From Streptomyces seoulensis (lineage in GTDB: Bacteria > Actinomycetota > Actinomycetes > Streptomycetales > Streptomycetaceae): a stretch of 64,000 nucleotides of DNA. A program made the position numbers and the translations under genes. The notes under the pieces are model-generated. The model saw only the letters and a list, made by a program, of their open reading frames with translations. It was not told where the DNA came from and did no database searches. This document shows, one piece after another, positions 24,688-33,300 of this stretch (the stretch's first letter is position 1; every line of letters begins with the position of its first letter). The stretch spans positions 7,086,353-7,150,352 of the forward strand of contig CP054936.1 of assembly GCA_013364255.1 (NCBI GenBank), in the 5' to 3' direction.

Positions 24688-25656
24688 GTGACTTCTTACA
24701 CGAAGAACACCAGGTCCAGCATGAGGCACACCGGCGCGATCGCCGTCGCACTCGCCGCCACCGCGGCACTGGTCGCCGGGTGTTCGTCGTCCTCCGACGG
24801 CGATTCCGGCAGCGACCCGCTCAAGGGCGGCGGCAAGGCGAGCGGTGACAGCGTCGTCGTCGGTTCCAACAACTTCGCCGAGAGCATCCTGCTCGCCGAC
24901 ATCTACGGCGAGGCCCTCAAGGCCAAGGGCGTCAAGGTCACCTACAAGCCCAACATCGGCAGCCGCGAGACCACGTACGGGCTGCTGAAGAACGGCTCGA
25001 TCACCGTGCTGCCCGAGTACAACGGCGCGCTGCTGGCCTACCTGGACAAGAACGCCGCCCCGAAGTCGGTGGCCGCCACCACGGCCGCGATCAACGCCAA
25101 GCTCGACGCCAAGCTGACGCTGCTGGATCCGGCGCCCGCGCAGGACAAGGACTCGGTCACCGTCAACGCCGACACGGCCAAGAAGTACCACCTGACCGAC
25201 AAGTCCTCCATCGCCGATCTCAAGGACGCCGCCAAGGACCTGGTCATCGGCGGCTCGCCGGAGTTCCAGACCCGGCACCAGGGCCTGTCGGGCCTGAAGT
25301 CGGTGTACGGGGTGGAGTTCAAGTCCTTCAAGGCGCTGGACGCGGGCGGCCCGCTGACCCAGGCGGCGCTGAAGAAGAACACCGTGCAGGCCGCCGACCT
25401 GTTCACCACGGACACGACCATCGCCAAGGAGAAGTTCGTCGTCCTCCAGGACCCGAAGAACCTCTTCGGGTTCGAGAACGTCCAGCCGCTCGTCTACAAG
25501 AGCGGGCTCGACCAGAAGGGCGTGGAGGCGCTCAACGCGGTCTCCGCCAAGCTGGACACGGCCACCCTGCTGGACCTGGACACCCAGGTGCAGCAGCAGA
25601 ACAAGGACCCGATGGACGTGGCCCAGGACTGGCTGAAGTCCGCCGGACTCGTCTGA
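24688..25656 (+). CDS. Glycine betaine-type ABC transporter substrate-binding lipoprotein (OpuCC/ProX-like)
   Basis: 322 residues from GTG 24688; ATG 24721 (MRHTGAIAVALAAT) is an equally possible start. Lipobox LVAGC gives a lipid-anchored surface protein. The mature part is an OpuAC-type binding fold: VVVGSNNFAESILLADIYGEALKAKG, SRETTYGLLKNGSITVLPEYNGALLAYL, VIGGSPEFQTRHQGLSGL and AADLFTTDTTI. Delivers osmoprotectants to the permeases, which are encoded beyond the conservon. A lyase-like gene starts 29 bp downstream in the same direction and is probably co-transcribed. Confidence 0.9.
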   Translation: MTSYTKNTRSSMRHTGAIAVALAATAALVAGCSSSSDGDSGSDPLKGGGKASGDSVVVGSNNFAESILLADIYGEALKAKGVKVTYKPNIGSRETTYGLLKNGSITVLPEYNGALLAYLDKNAAPKSVAATTAAINAKLDAKLTLLDPAPAQDKDSVTVNADTAKKYHLTDKSSIADLKDAAKDLVIGGSPEFQTRHQGLSGLKSVYGVEFKSFKALDAGGPLTQAALKKNTVQAADLFTTDTTIAKEKFVVLQDPKNLFGFENVQPLVYKSGLDQKGVEALNAVSAKLDTATLLDLDTQVQQQNKDPMDVAQDWLKSAGLV

Positions 25657-25685
25657 CCCGCCACCGGCACAGCGGAGACGGGCCC

Positions 25686-27491
25686 GTGGACACGACCGCC
25701 GACGGCGCGGACCGGGCACCCGAGGGCGCGGACCGGGGGCCCGCGGCCGCCCCCGGCGGGGCGGTCCGCGCCCCCGGCGACACCCGGGCCGTCCCGCACC
25801 ACGGCGACGTCTACGTGGTCCCCGGTGACGGGACCATCCACGTCCTGCGCGACCCCGGACCCCGCCGCGACCCTGGCGCCGACCGCGACCGCGACCGCGA
25901 CCGCGCCCCCGCCGAGGCCGCCCCGACCACGGGCGACGCCTGCGTCGCCCAGGTCGTCAGCGACGCCGGCGTCGCTCCGGATGCCGGGCCGGCCCGCGTC
26001 GCGCCGGACGGCGGCCCGGATCAGGTCGACCTGGACGGCCGCGGACTGGAGCTGTCCGGCCTGGTCCGCATCGCCGACGCCATGGCCGCGCCCGCCGTCC
26101 CGCCCGAGGCGTGGCGGCGGGCGCACCGCTCCTGGCGGGCGGCCGGCCGGCTCGCCGCGGCGGGTCGCCTGTACGGCCGGAGCACCGGCGTGGGCGCCCA
26201 CCGCTCGGTGCCGGTCGACGCCCGGGACGAGACCGGGCACGGGCTGCGGCTGCTGCGCAGCCACGCGGGCGGCGCGGGCGCGGTGCTCCCGGTCCGGCAG
26301 ATCCGCGCGATGCTCGCCGTCCGCGCCAACCAGCTGCTGGCCGGCGGCTCCGGCATCCAGCCCGCCTTCGTCACCGCCCTCACCGAAGCGCTCCGCCTCG
26401 GCGTCCACCCCGCCGTCAACGAGTACGGCGGCCTCGGCACCGGCGACCTGACCGCCCTCGCCCAGACGGGCCTGACCCTGATCGGCGAACGCCCCTGGCA
26501 CCGCGACCAGCACGGTGCCGTCCCCGCCGACCTGCCCGCCTCCGCCGACCTGCCCGCCCCGGTCGAACCGCGGCCCGGCGACGCGCTCGCACTGCTCAGC
26601 AGCAACGCGCTCACCCTCGCCCAGGCCGCGCTCGGCTGCCACGACCTCGACGTACTGCTGCGGGCCACGCACGCGGTGGCGGCGCTCTCGCTCGCGGCCG
26701 TCTCCGGCTCCCTGGAGGCGTACGCCGCCGAGGTGCACGCCCTGCGCCCCTACCCCGGCGCGGCCCGCGCGGCGGCCGAGGTGCGGCGGCTGCTCGGCGC
26801 GCCCGACCGGCCGCCCGGCGCCGGCCGCCGGATCCAGGACCCGTTCGGCTTCCGGGCCTTCCCGCAGGCGCACGGACCCGCCCTCGACGCCGTCGCCGCA
26901 CTGCGCCGCGTCGTCGAGGTGGAGGTCAACTGCCCCTCGGAGAACCCGCTGATCGCTCCCGACGGCACCGCCGCCCACCACCACGGCGGCTTCTACGCGG
27001 CGCCGGTCGGCCTCGCCCTGGACGCCCTGAACCTCGCCGTGCTCCAGACCGCCCAGCTCTCCGCCGCCCGGCTCACCGCGCTCGGCCGTCCCGACCTCAC
27101 CGGCCTGCCCGCCTTCCTGGCCACCGGACCGGCCGGCAGCTCCGGCACGATGATCCTGGAGTACACCGCGCACTCGGCCCTGGCCGAACTGCGCCACTGC
27201 GCCGCCCCCGCCTCGGCCGGACACGCGGTGCTCTCCCAGGGTCTGGAGGAGGCGGCCAGCTTCGCCTCCCAGGCGGCCCGGCAGACGCTGCGCGCGGTGG
27301 CCGCCTACGGCACCGTACTGGCCTGCGAACTGGTCACCGCCGTACGGGCGTTGCGGCTGCGTCCGGACCCGCCGGCGGTCTCGGCGTTCACCGTCGCGGA
27401 CGCGGCGCTACCCAGCGGCGCGGAGGACCGCCCGCTGACGGCGGACGTGACGGCCGCGACCGAACTGCTGCGCACCCTGGCCGAGACCTGA
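25686..27491 (+). CDS. Histidine/aromatic amino acid ammonia-lyase-like protein lacking the canonical MIO triad
   Basis: 601 residues from GTG 25686 (GGAGACGGG upstream). Residues 1-120 are a low-complexity Asp/Arg/Pro extension not found in HutH. The lyase core follows: LYGRSTGVG with the catalytic-loop Tyr163, the MIO region GGLGTGDLTALAQ (Gly251-Thr252-Gly253 where the family has Ala-Ser-Gly), ALLSSNA (Ser where HAL has the active-site Asn), IQDPFGFRAFPQ (QDPYSLR in HAL) and SQGLEEAASFASQAA. MIO forms by cyclisation of Ala-Ser-Gly with loss of water from the Ser, so normal MIO formation is doubtful. It may be a non-lyase or binding member of the family. Likely co-transcribed with the betaine-binding lipoprotein. 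Confidence 0.82.
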   Translation: MDTTADGADRAPEGADRGPAAAPGGAVRAPGDTRAVPHHGDVYVVPGDGTIHVLRDPGPRRDPGADRDRDRDRAPAEAAPTTGDACVAQVVSDAGVAPDAGPARVAPDGGPDQVDLDGRGLELSGLVRIADAMAAPAVPPEAWRRAHRSWRAAGRLAAAGRLYGRSTGVGAHRSVPVDARDETGHGLRLLRSHAGGAGAVLPVRQIRAMLAVRANQLLAGGSGIQPAFVTALTEALRLGVHPAVNEYGGLGTGDLTALAQTGLTLIGERPWHRDQHGAVPADLPASADLPAPVEPRPGDALALLSSNALTLAQAALGCHDLDVLLRATHAVAALSLAAVSGSLEAYAAEVHALRPYPGAARAAAEVRRLLGAPDRPPGAGRRIQDPFGFRAFPQAHGPALDAVAALRRVVEVEVNCPSENPLIAPDGTAAHHHGGFYAAPVGLALDALNLAVLQTAQLSAARLTALGRPDLTGLPAFLATGPAGSSGTMILEYTAHSALAELRHCAAPASAGHAVLSQGLEEAASFASQAARQTLRAVAAYGTVLACELVTAVRALRLRPDPPAVSAFTVADAALPSGAEDRPLTADVTAATELLRTLAET

Positions 27492-27505
27492 GCCGTCCGG
27501 CCGTC

Positions 27506-27548
27506 GGTCCCCGTCCGGCCGGCCACGGGAGGCGGCCGGACGGGGACC
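27506..27548. terminator. Bidirectional terminator between the lyase-like gene and the TerB gene
   Basis: Perfect 15-bp inverted repeat (27506-27520 and 27534-27548) with a 13-base loop, between convergent genes. Confidence 0.8.
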
Positions 27549-27566
27549 CTGCGCGGCGGCCGCGCC

Positions 27567-28022
27567 TCAGAGGTCGAACTCGTGCGGCGGCAGGTCCAGC
27601 GCGTAGCAGGCCTCGCGGACCACGGCCTGCTCGGTCTTGTCGAAGTCGCCGTCCGCGCCGCCGATGACGATGCCGATCTGGACGACGGCCCGGGCCTCGG
27701 CCGGCTTCTTCTTGGCCTTGGCGACCTCCTGGAGCACGCTCACCTTGCCGAAGGCGAAGTCGGCGGTCAGCTTGTTCAGGTTGTCCTCGAAGCGGCGGCG
27801 CAGATCGTCCGCGGGGAAGTTCTGCAGCACCTCGTTGGTGGCGATGAGCTGGGCGACGCGCTGGCGCTCCGACGGGTCCACGGTGCCGTCGGCGGCGGCC
27901 ACGAGCGCGCACATGGCCATGCTCGCGTCGCGGAACGCGCCGCTCTTGAGGTCGTTCTTCTTCGCCGCCAGCTGGGTCTGCATCTGCGTCGCGGAGTCCT
28001 TGATGCGGTCCCACAGGGCCAT
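27567..28022 (-). CDS. TerB family tellurite-resistance-like protein
   Basis: 151 residues from ATG 28022. All-helical TerB fold with two repeats of an acidic metal-binding loop: ALVAAADGTVDPSERQRVAQLI and IGIVIGGADGDFDKTEQAVVREAC. TerB proteins take part in membrane-associated stress responses and tellurite tolerance. No other ter gene is adjacent. A TTCTAC-N6-GTAGAA dyad lies 70 bp upstream. Confidence 0.92.
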   Translation of the reverse strand: MALWDRIKDSATQMQTQLAAKKNDLKSGAFRDASMAMCALVAAADGTVDPSERQRVAQLIATNEVLQNFPADDLRRRFEDNLNKLTADFAFGKVSVLQEVAKAKKKPAEARAVVQIGIVIGGADGDFDKTEQAVVREACYALDLPPHEFDL

Positions 28023-28091
28023 GTGCTCTCCAAATGTCGTGTCAGTCCGCACGGCACGGGCCGTACGGGGGCGGTGCGTATTCCGGTTTGC

Positions 28092-28109
28092 TTCTACAGC
28101 AACGTAGAA
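28092..28109 (-). promoter_or_regulatory. Dyad TTCTAC-N6-GTAGAA upstream of the TerB gene
   Basis: Perfect 6-bp arms (28092-28097, 28104-28109), in the 387-bp gap 28023-28409 between divergent TerB and cprB-like genes. On the minus strand TGTAGA or TAGAAG in it could also be a -10 element. The rest of the gap is GC-rich and shows no further gene. Confidence 0.4.
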
Positions 28110-28321
28110 ACTGGCGGCGTCGCGGAAAAGTTCCTGGGCCGCGCACCGGACCGCCGCTGCCCCCGCCCCACCGGGCGGCGCGCCGCCGCTCCCGTCCGCT
28201 TCCGAGTGTTCGCAGTGCAAACGCCACGACCGCGCGTGGCACTGCGCGGTGATCGGCCGGCGTGGCCGACGGGACGCGACGGACGAGGTCATCGAAGGAT
28301 CAACTAGCCATATCGGCGCAC

Positions 28322-28375
28322 TTGTCGGGAGTCGCGCGCGGTGGGCTATCGTGTGTATGCAGCAAACGAACTGCA
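28322..28375 (+). promoter_or_regulatory. Candidate promoter and operator of the cprB-like gene
   Basis: TTGTCG (28322-28327) and CTATCG (28346-28351) are 18 bp apart. Immediately downstream TGCAG-N8-CTGCA (28358-28362 and 28371-28375) forms a dyad over the expected transcription start. CprB-type proteins commonly repress their own gene, so this is the most likely autoregulatory site (inference). Confidence 0.45.
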
Positions 28376-28409
28376 CGCCCGTGCGTCACCACCCTGGAGT
28401 GCTCTGTCC

Positions 28410-29057
28410 ATGCCGAGGCAGTTACGCGCCGAGCAGACGCGCAGGACCATCATCACCGCGGCGGCCGACCTGTTCGACCGGCACGGCTACGAACGCACCA
28501 GCCTCGGCGACATCGCCGAGCACGCGCGGGTGACCAAGGGCGCCCTGTACTTCCACTTCGCGGCCAAGGAAGACCTGGCCCACGCGATCATGGAGGCGCA
28601 GTCGCGGGCCGCGCGCCAGACGGTGCGCGAGGTGGACGGGCGCGGCTGCCCGTCGCTGGAGGCCCTGATGCGCATCACCTTCGCGCTCACCCGGCTCTCC
28701 GTGGAGAACCCGATCGCCCGCGCCGAACTCCGGCTCGTCACCGGGGGAGTGGGCGTGCGGCCGCCGCTGCGGCACCCGTTCACCGAGTGGCTGGACCTCG
28801 TCACCCGCAAGCTCGTGGGCGCGGTCCGGGAGGCCGACGTGCACCCGGACATCGACGTGCACGCCACCGCGCACTCCCTGGTCTCCTTCTTCGTCGGCGT
28901 CCGGCTCGCCTGCCGGCCCCTGGAACCGGTGGCCCGACTGCCGCGCCGCCTCACCGAGATGTGGCACCTCATGATCCGCGGCCTGGTCCCGGTGCCCCGG
29001 CGGCCCCGCTATCTGAGCCTGGCGGCCCAACTGGCCCGCGAGGCCCGGGCCGTGTGA
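28410..29057 (+). CDS. cprB: Gamma-butyrolactone receptor-like TetR regulator (CprB type)
   Basis: 215 residues from ATG 28410. TetR-type DNA-binding domain at the N-terminus (PRQLRAEQTRRTIITAAADLF, HTH about 30-50 ending VTKGALYFHF). The ligand domain keeps the butyrolactone-receptor pattern: GRGCPSLEALMRITF, VRPPLRHPFTEW with Trp127, the residue number known as the ligand-pocket Trp of CprB, and LTEMWHLMIRGLVPVPRR. In S. coelicolor cprB (SCO6071) is close to the geosmin synthase gene (SCO6073) and influences antibiotic production and sporulation; here geoA starts 190 bp downstream. No butyrolactone synthase gene (afsA type) is in the window, so the ligand would be made elsewhere or be absent. 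Confidence 0.9.
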   Translation: MPRQLRAEQTRRTIITAAADLFDRHGYERTSLGDIAEHARVTKGALYFHFAAKEDLAHAIMEAQSRAARQTVREVDGRGCPSLEALMRITFALTRLSVENPIARAELRLVTGGVGVRPPLRHPFTEWLDLVTRKLVGAVREADVHPDIDVHATAHSLVSFFVGVRLACRPLEPVARLPRRLTEMWHLMIRGLVPVPRRPRYLSLAAQLAREARAV

Positions 29058-29065
29058 CCCGACGA

Positions 29066-29165
29066 GCCGCCGCGTCCGCCGCCCGCCGCGTCTACCGTTC
29101 GCCGCGTCCGCCGCCCGCCGCGTCCGCCGCCCGCCGTATCCGCCGTCACCGCTTCCGCCGACCAC
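29066..29165. repeat. CCG-rich simple repeats between cprB-like gene and geoA
   Basis: The block is built from repeats of CGCGTCCGCCGCCCGC and shorter GCCGC/GTC units, at least three times between 29071 and 29135. It fills most of the 190-bp gap. No gene or hairpin of note is visible in it. Confidence 0.6.
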
Positions 29166-29247
29166 CCGTTTCGCCGTGATTCACGCGATGGTGTGATCAC
29201 GCGGGGCCGAACGGATGGGGCCGGAGCGCCCCGGGTAGGGCCGGGCC

Positions 29248-31521
29248 ATGACGCAGCAGCCCTTCGAACTCCCGCACTTCTACATGCCGTATCCCGCGCG
29301 GCTGAACCCGCACCTCGACGAGGCGCGGGCGCACTGCGCCGCGTGGGCCCGCGAGATGGGCATGCTGGAGGGCTCCGGCATCTGGGAGCGGGCCGACCTC
29401 GACGCGCACGACTACGGACTGCTGTGTGCCTACACCCACCCCGACTGCGACGGCCCCGCGCTCTCCCTCATCACCGACTGGTACGTGTGGGTCTTCTTCT
29501 TCGACGACCACTTCCTGGAGACCTTCAAACGCGGCCAGGACCGCGCCGGCGGCAAGGCGTACCTGGACCGCCTGCCCCTGTTCATGCCGCTCGACCTCGC
29601 CACCCCCGTCCCCGAGCCGCACAACCCGGTCGAGGCGGGCCTCGCGGACCTGTGGGCGCGCACCGTGCCGTCCATGACCGAGGACTGGCGGCGCCGGTTC
29701 GCGCTGGCCACCGAGCACCTGCTGAACGAGTCCCTGTGGGAGCTGTCCAACATCAACGAGGGGCGGATCGCCAACCCCGTCGAGTACATCGAGATGCGCC
29801 GCAAGGTCGGCGGCGCCCCCTGGTCGGCGGGGCTGGTGGAGTACGCGACCGCCGAGGTGCCCGCCGTCGTCGCCGGGTCGAGGCCGCTGAGGGTGCTGAT
29901 GGAGACGTTCTCCGACGCCGTGCACCTGCGCAACGACCTGTTCTCCTACCAGCGCGAGGTGGAGGACGAGGGCGAGCTGAGCAACGGCGTGCTCGTCCTG
30001 GAGACCTTCTTCGGCTGCACCACGCAGGAGGCCGCCGACACCGTCAACGACGTCCTGACCTCCCGGCTGCACCAGTTCGAGCACACCGCGCTCACCGAGG
30101 TGCCCGCCCTCGCCGTGGAGCACGGCCTCGCACCGGACCAGCTCGCGGCCGTCGCGGCGTACACCAAGGGCCTCCAGGACTGGCAGTCCGGCGGGCACGA
30201 ATGGCACCTGCGCTCCAGCCGGTACATGAACCGGAACGCCCGCTCGGACAGCCCCTGGCAGCGACCCACCGGACCGGGCGCCTCCGCCGCCGACGTCGGC
30301 GCGCTGCTCGCGGCGGCCGGCGCCGAGCGGCTGCGCGCCCACACCCACGTGCCGTACCGGAAGGTCGGCCCCTCGCTCCTGCCCGACTTCCCCATGCCCT
30401 ACCCGCTGGCCCTCAGCCCCCACCTGGACCGCACCCGCGGCACCCTGCTCGACTGGTGCCGGCGCACGGGCATCCTCGCGGAGGGCGTCTGGGACGAGGA
30501 CAAGCTCGCCGCCTACGACCTCGCCCTGTGCTCCGCCGGACTCGACCCGGACGCCACCCCCGAAGCCCTCGACCTGAGCGCCCAATGGCTCGCCTTCGGC
30601 ACCTACGGCGACGACTACTACCCGCTGGTCCACGGCCACCGCCGCGACCTGGCCGCCGCGCGGCTGACCACGGCCCGCCTGTCCGCGTGCATGCCCGTCG
30701 ACGGGGAGACGGCGATCGCGCCCCGCGACGCGATGGAGCGCGCGCTGAGCGACCTGTGGGCGCGCACCACCGCCCGGATGACCGCCGACGAGCGCCGCGC
30801 CCTGAAGCAGGCCGTCGACTCGATGACCGAGAGCTGGGTGTGGGAGCTGGCCAACCAGGTGCAGAACCGGGTGCCCGACCCCGTCGACTACCTGGAGATG
30901 CGGCGCGCCACCTTCGGCTCCGACCTCACCCTGAGCCTGTGCCGGACGGGCTACGGCCCGGCGATCCCGCCCGAGGTCTACCGCTCCGGCCCGGTCCGCT
31001 CGCTGGAGAACGCGGCCATCGACTACGCCTGTCTGCTCAACGACGTCTTCTCGTACCAGAAGGAGATCGAGTACGAGGGCGAGATGCACAACGCGATCCT
31101 CGTCGTGCAGCACTTCTTCGGCATCGACTACCCGGCCGCGCTCGCCGTCGTCCACGACCTGCTGACCCAGCGCATGCGTCAGTTCGAGCACGTCCTCGCC
31201 CACGAACTGCCGCTCGTCCAGGACGACTTCCGGCTGTCGAGGGAGTCGCGCGCGGCCGTGGACGGCTATGTCCGCGACCTCCAGAACTGGATGGCCGGCA
31301 TCCTCAACTGGCACCGGACGGTGGACCGCTACAAGGACGAGTGGCTGTCCCGCCGCGCCCACGCCTTCCTGCCCGACCACCCCCCTGCCCCGGCCGTCTC
31401 ACCCCGCCACCCCTCGTCCCCGGCGCCTCCCGACCGTTCCCCGGCCCCGGCCGGTCCGGCCGGCCCGCCGCCCTTCCGGCTGCCCGTCCACCCGCCGGCC
31501 CCCGCCCTGCCGGTCGGCTGA
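29248..31521 (+). CDS. geoA: Germacradienol/geosmin synthase (two-domain)
   Basis: 757 residues. Converts farnesyl diphosphate to germacradienol in the N-terminal domain and then to geosmin in the C-terminal domain. N-domain: metal motif DDHFLE (86-91) and NDLFSYQRE (from Asn229). C-domain: DDYYP (from Asp455) and NDVFSYQKE (from Asn598). Each half carries its own FxMPxPxxLxPH start (FYMPYPARLNPH and FPMPYPLALSPH). The last 60 residues are Pro/Ala-rich. Length and double motifs match Streptomyces geosmin synthase (SCO6073 type). A small membrane-protein gene follows. Confidence 0.97.
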   Translation: MTQQPFELPHFYMPYPARLNPHLDEARAHCAAWAREMGMLEGSGIWERADLDAHDYGLLCAYTHPDCDGPALSLITDWYVWVFFFDDHFLETFKRGQDRAGGKAYLDRLPLFMPLDLATPVPEPHNPVEAGLADLWARTVPSMTEDWRRRFALATEHLLNESLWELSNINEGRIANPVEYIEMRRKVGGAPWSAGLVEYATAEVPAVVAGSRPLRVLMETFSDAVHLRNDLFSYQREVEDEGELSNGVLVLETFFGCTTQEAADTVNDVLTSRLHQFEHTALTEVPALAVEHGLAPDQLAAVAAYTKGLQDWQSGGHEWHLRSSRYMNRNARSDSPWQRPTGPGASAADVGALLAAAGAERLRAHTHVPYRKVGPSLLPDFPMPYPLALSPHLDRTRGTLLDWCRRTGILAEGVWDEDKLAAYDLALCSAGLDPDATPEALDLSAQWLAFGTYGDDYYPLVHGHRRDLAAARLTTARLSACMPVDGETAIAPRDAMERALSDLWARTTARMTADERRALKQAVDSMTESWVWELANQVQNRVPDPVDYLEMRRATFGSDLTLSLCRTGYGPAIPPEVYRSGPVRSLENAAIDYACLLNDVFSYQKEIEYEGEMHNAILVVQHFFGIDYPAALAVVHDLLTQRMRQFEHVLAHELPLVQDDFRLSRESRAAVDGYVRDLQNWMAGILNWHRTVDRYKDEWLSRRAHAFLPDHPPAPAVSPRHPSSPAPPDRSPAPAGPAGPPPFRLPVHPPAPALPVG

Positions 31522-31564
31522 CCCGCACGCGACCTGGGGAGCGGCACCGGCCGGAGGAGACCCG

Positions 31565-31945
31565 ATGGAACACACCGCGTTGCGTCCCAAGCCCATGCCC
31601 GGCCAGGAGCCGGGCGGCGGTGGCGGCCCGGGCGGCCCGGACCGCCGTCCGGCCGCCCCCGCGCCCCGGCGCGGCCGCCGTCCGGTGGCCGTCGCCTACG
31701 TCCTGCTGGCCGCCCTGGTCCTCCTCCTGGCGGGGATCGGCCTCGGCACGGTGGGCGGCACGGTGATCGCCCTGACCCGGACGGCCGGGCACCCGCCGCC
31801 CCGGCAGACGCCCGCCCCCGGCACCGTGCCCACCGGACCCGGCTGGGTGAGCCCCAAACCGTCCCCACCCGCCCCGTCGGCCACCGGACGGTCTCCGTCG
31901 GGCGTCGGGCGGTCCCCGTCGGGCGTCGGTCGCGTCCCTCGGTGA
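31565..31945 (+). CDS. Small single-pass membrane protein downstream of geoA
   Basis: 126 residues; GGAGGAGA lies upstream of ATG 31565. A Gly/Pro/Arg-rich N-terminus, one membrane helix (VAVAYVLLAALVLLLAGIGLGTVGGTVIAL), and a Pro/Ser-rich C-terminal tail ending in a twice-repeated RSPSGVG. No domain is recognised. Starts 43 bp after geoA and may be co-transcribed; a role in geosmin export or in the spore envelope would be a guess. Confidence 0.6.
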   Translation: MEHTALRPKPMPGQEPGGGGGPGGPDRRPAAPAPRRGRRPVAVAYVLLAALVLLLAGIGLGTVGGTVIALTRTAGHPPPRQTPAPGTVPTGPGWVSPKPSPPAPSATGRSPSGVGRSPSGVGRVPR

Positions 31946-32059
31946 GGTCCCTCCTCCCACCATGGTCGTGAGAACCACTGGCCGCGTGGGCGCCCGGCCG
32001 ACCGGGACCGGCGTGCGCTGCCGACGAGTGCGGCCGATCGGCTCGCGCGGCCCCGTGCG

Positions 32060-32081
32060 TACGGGCAGGATGCTGCCCGTA
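32060..32081. promoter_or_regulatory. Dyad TACGGGCAG-GATG-CTGCCCGTA upstream of the M24 peptidase gene
   Basis: Perfect 9-bp arms with a 4-base centre, 38 bp before the start codon. CAGGAT within it could serve as a -10 element. Candidate operator. Confidence 0.45.
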
Positions 32082-32119
32082 GCCCCGCATCGCACGCCCG
32101 ACCGCACAGGGAGACCTGG

Positions 32120-33247
32120 ATGACCGGCACCGCGCCCGCGCCCTTCGCCGCCGACGACTACCGGGCCCGGATGGCCCGCGCCACCCGGGCCGCCGCCGAC
32201 GCCGGACTCGCCGGCCTGCTGGTGGCCCCCGGACCGGACATGGTCTGGCTCACCGGCTACGCGCCCACCGCCGTCACCGAACGGCTCACGCTGCTCGTCC
32301 TCGTCCCCGGCCAGGACCCCGTCCTCGTCGTCCCCGCCCTGGAGGCCCCGGACGCCGCCCAGGCCCCCGGCGCCCCCGCGCTGGCCCTGCGCGACTGGAC
32401 CGACGGCAAGGACCCCTACGCCCTCACCGCCGCGCTCCTGGAGCATCGGGGCCGGTTCGGCGTCAGCGACAACGCCTGGGCCCTGCACCTGCTCGGTCTC
32501 CAGCAGACCCTGCCCGACGCCGCCTACGCCTCCCTGACCACGGCCCTGCCGATGCTGCGCGCCGTCAAGGACGCGGCCGAACTGGAACTGATGGCGGCCG
32601 CCGCCGCTGCCGCCGACGCGACGTTCGAGGAGATCCGCGACGTCACCTTCAGCGGCCGCCGCGAGTCCGAGATCGGCGCCGAACTGGCCCGGCTGCTGCG
32701 CCGGTTCGGACACTCCCAGGTCGACTTCACCATCGTCGGCTCCGGCCCCAACGGCGCCAACCCGCACCACGAGACGGGCGACCGCGTCATCGAGCGCGGC
32801 GACATGGTCGTCCTCGACTTCGGCGGCCTCAAGGACGGCTACGGCTCCGACACCACCCGCACCGTCCACGTCGGCGAACCCACCGACGAGGAGCGTCGCG
32901 TGCACGACGTCGTGCGCGAGGCCCAGGAGGCCGGCTTCCGCGCCGTACGCCCCGGCGTCGCCTGCCAGGAGGTCGACCGGGCCGCCCGCGCGGTCATCAC
33001 GGACGCCGGGTACGGCGAGTACTTCATCCACCGCACCGGTCACGGCATCGGCGTCACCACGCACGAGCCGCCGTACATGATCGAGGGCGAGGAGCAGGCC
33101 CTCGTGCCCGGCATGTGCTTCTCCGTCGAACCCGGCGTCTACCTGCCCGGCCGCTTCGGGGTGCGCATCGAGGACATCGTGACCGTCACCGAGGACGGCG
33201 GGCGCCGCCTCAACGACACCACCCGCGAGCTGGTCACGGTGGACTGA
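32120..33247 (+). CDS. M24 family Xaa-Pro peptidase
   Basis: 375 residues. Two-domain pita-bread metalloprotease: a creatinase-like N-domain (residues 1-150) and a C-domain with all five metal ligands, LDFGG (Asp), GSDTTR (Asp), HRTGHGIG (His), FSVEPG (Glu) and VRIEDIV (Glu). Removes N-terminal residues before proline in the cytoplasm; dipeptide versus longer substrates cannot be decided. Followed after 53 bp by the APH-like gene. Confidence 0.92.
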   Translation: MTGTAPAPFAADDYRARMARATRAAADAGLAGLLVAPGPDMVWLTGYAPTAVTERLTLLVLVPGQDPVLVVPALEAPDAAQAPGAPALALRDWTDGKDPYALTAALLEHRGRFGVSDNAWALHLLGLQQTLPDAAYASLTTALPMLRAVKDAAELELMAAAAAAADATFEEIRDVTFSGRRESEIGAELARLLRRFGHSQVDFTIVGSGPNGANPHHETGDRVIERGDMVVLDFGGLKDGYGSDTTRTVHVGEPTDEERRVHDVVREAQEAGFRAVRPGVACQEVDRAARAVITDAGYGEYFIHRTGHGIGVTTHEPPYMIEGEEQALVPGMCFSVEPGVYLPGRFGVRIEDIVTVTEDGGRRLNDTTRELVTVD

Positions 33248-33300
33248 CCGGCCAGGCCCGCCCCGACCCGCCACCCGCCCCCGGACGACACGGCGCGACG

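Noticed and set aside
28410..31521. Complete butyrolactone signalling system
   Set aside because: Only the receptor-like regulator is present; no afsA-type synthase or ketoreductase gene is nearby.
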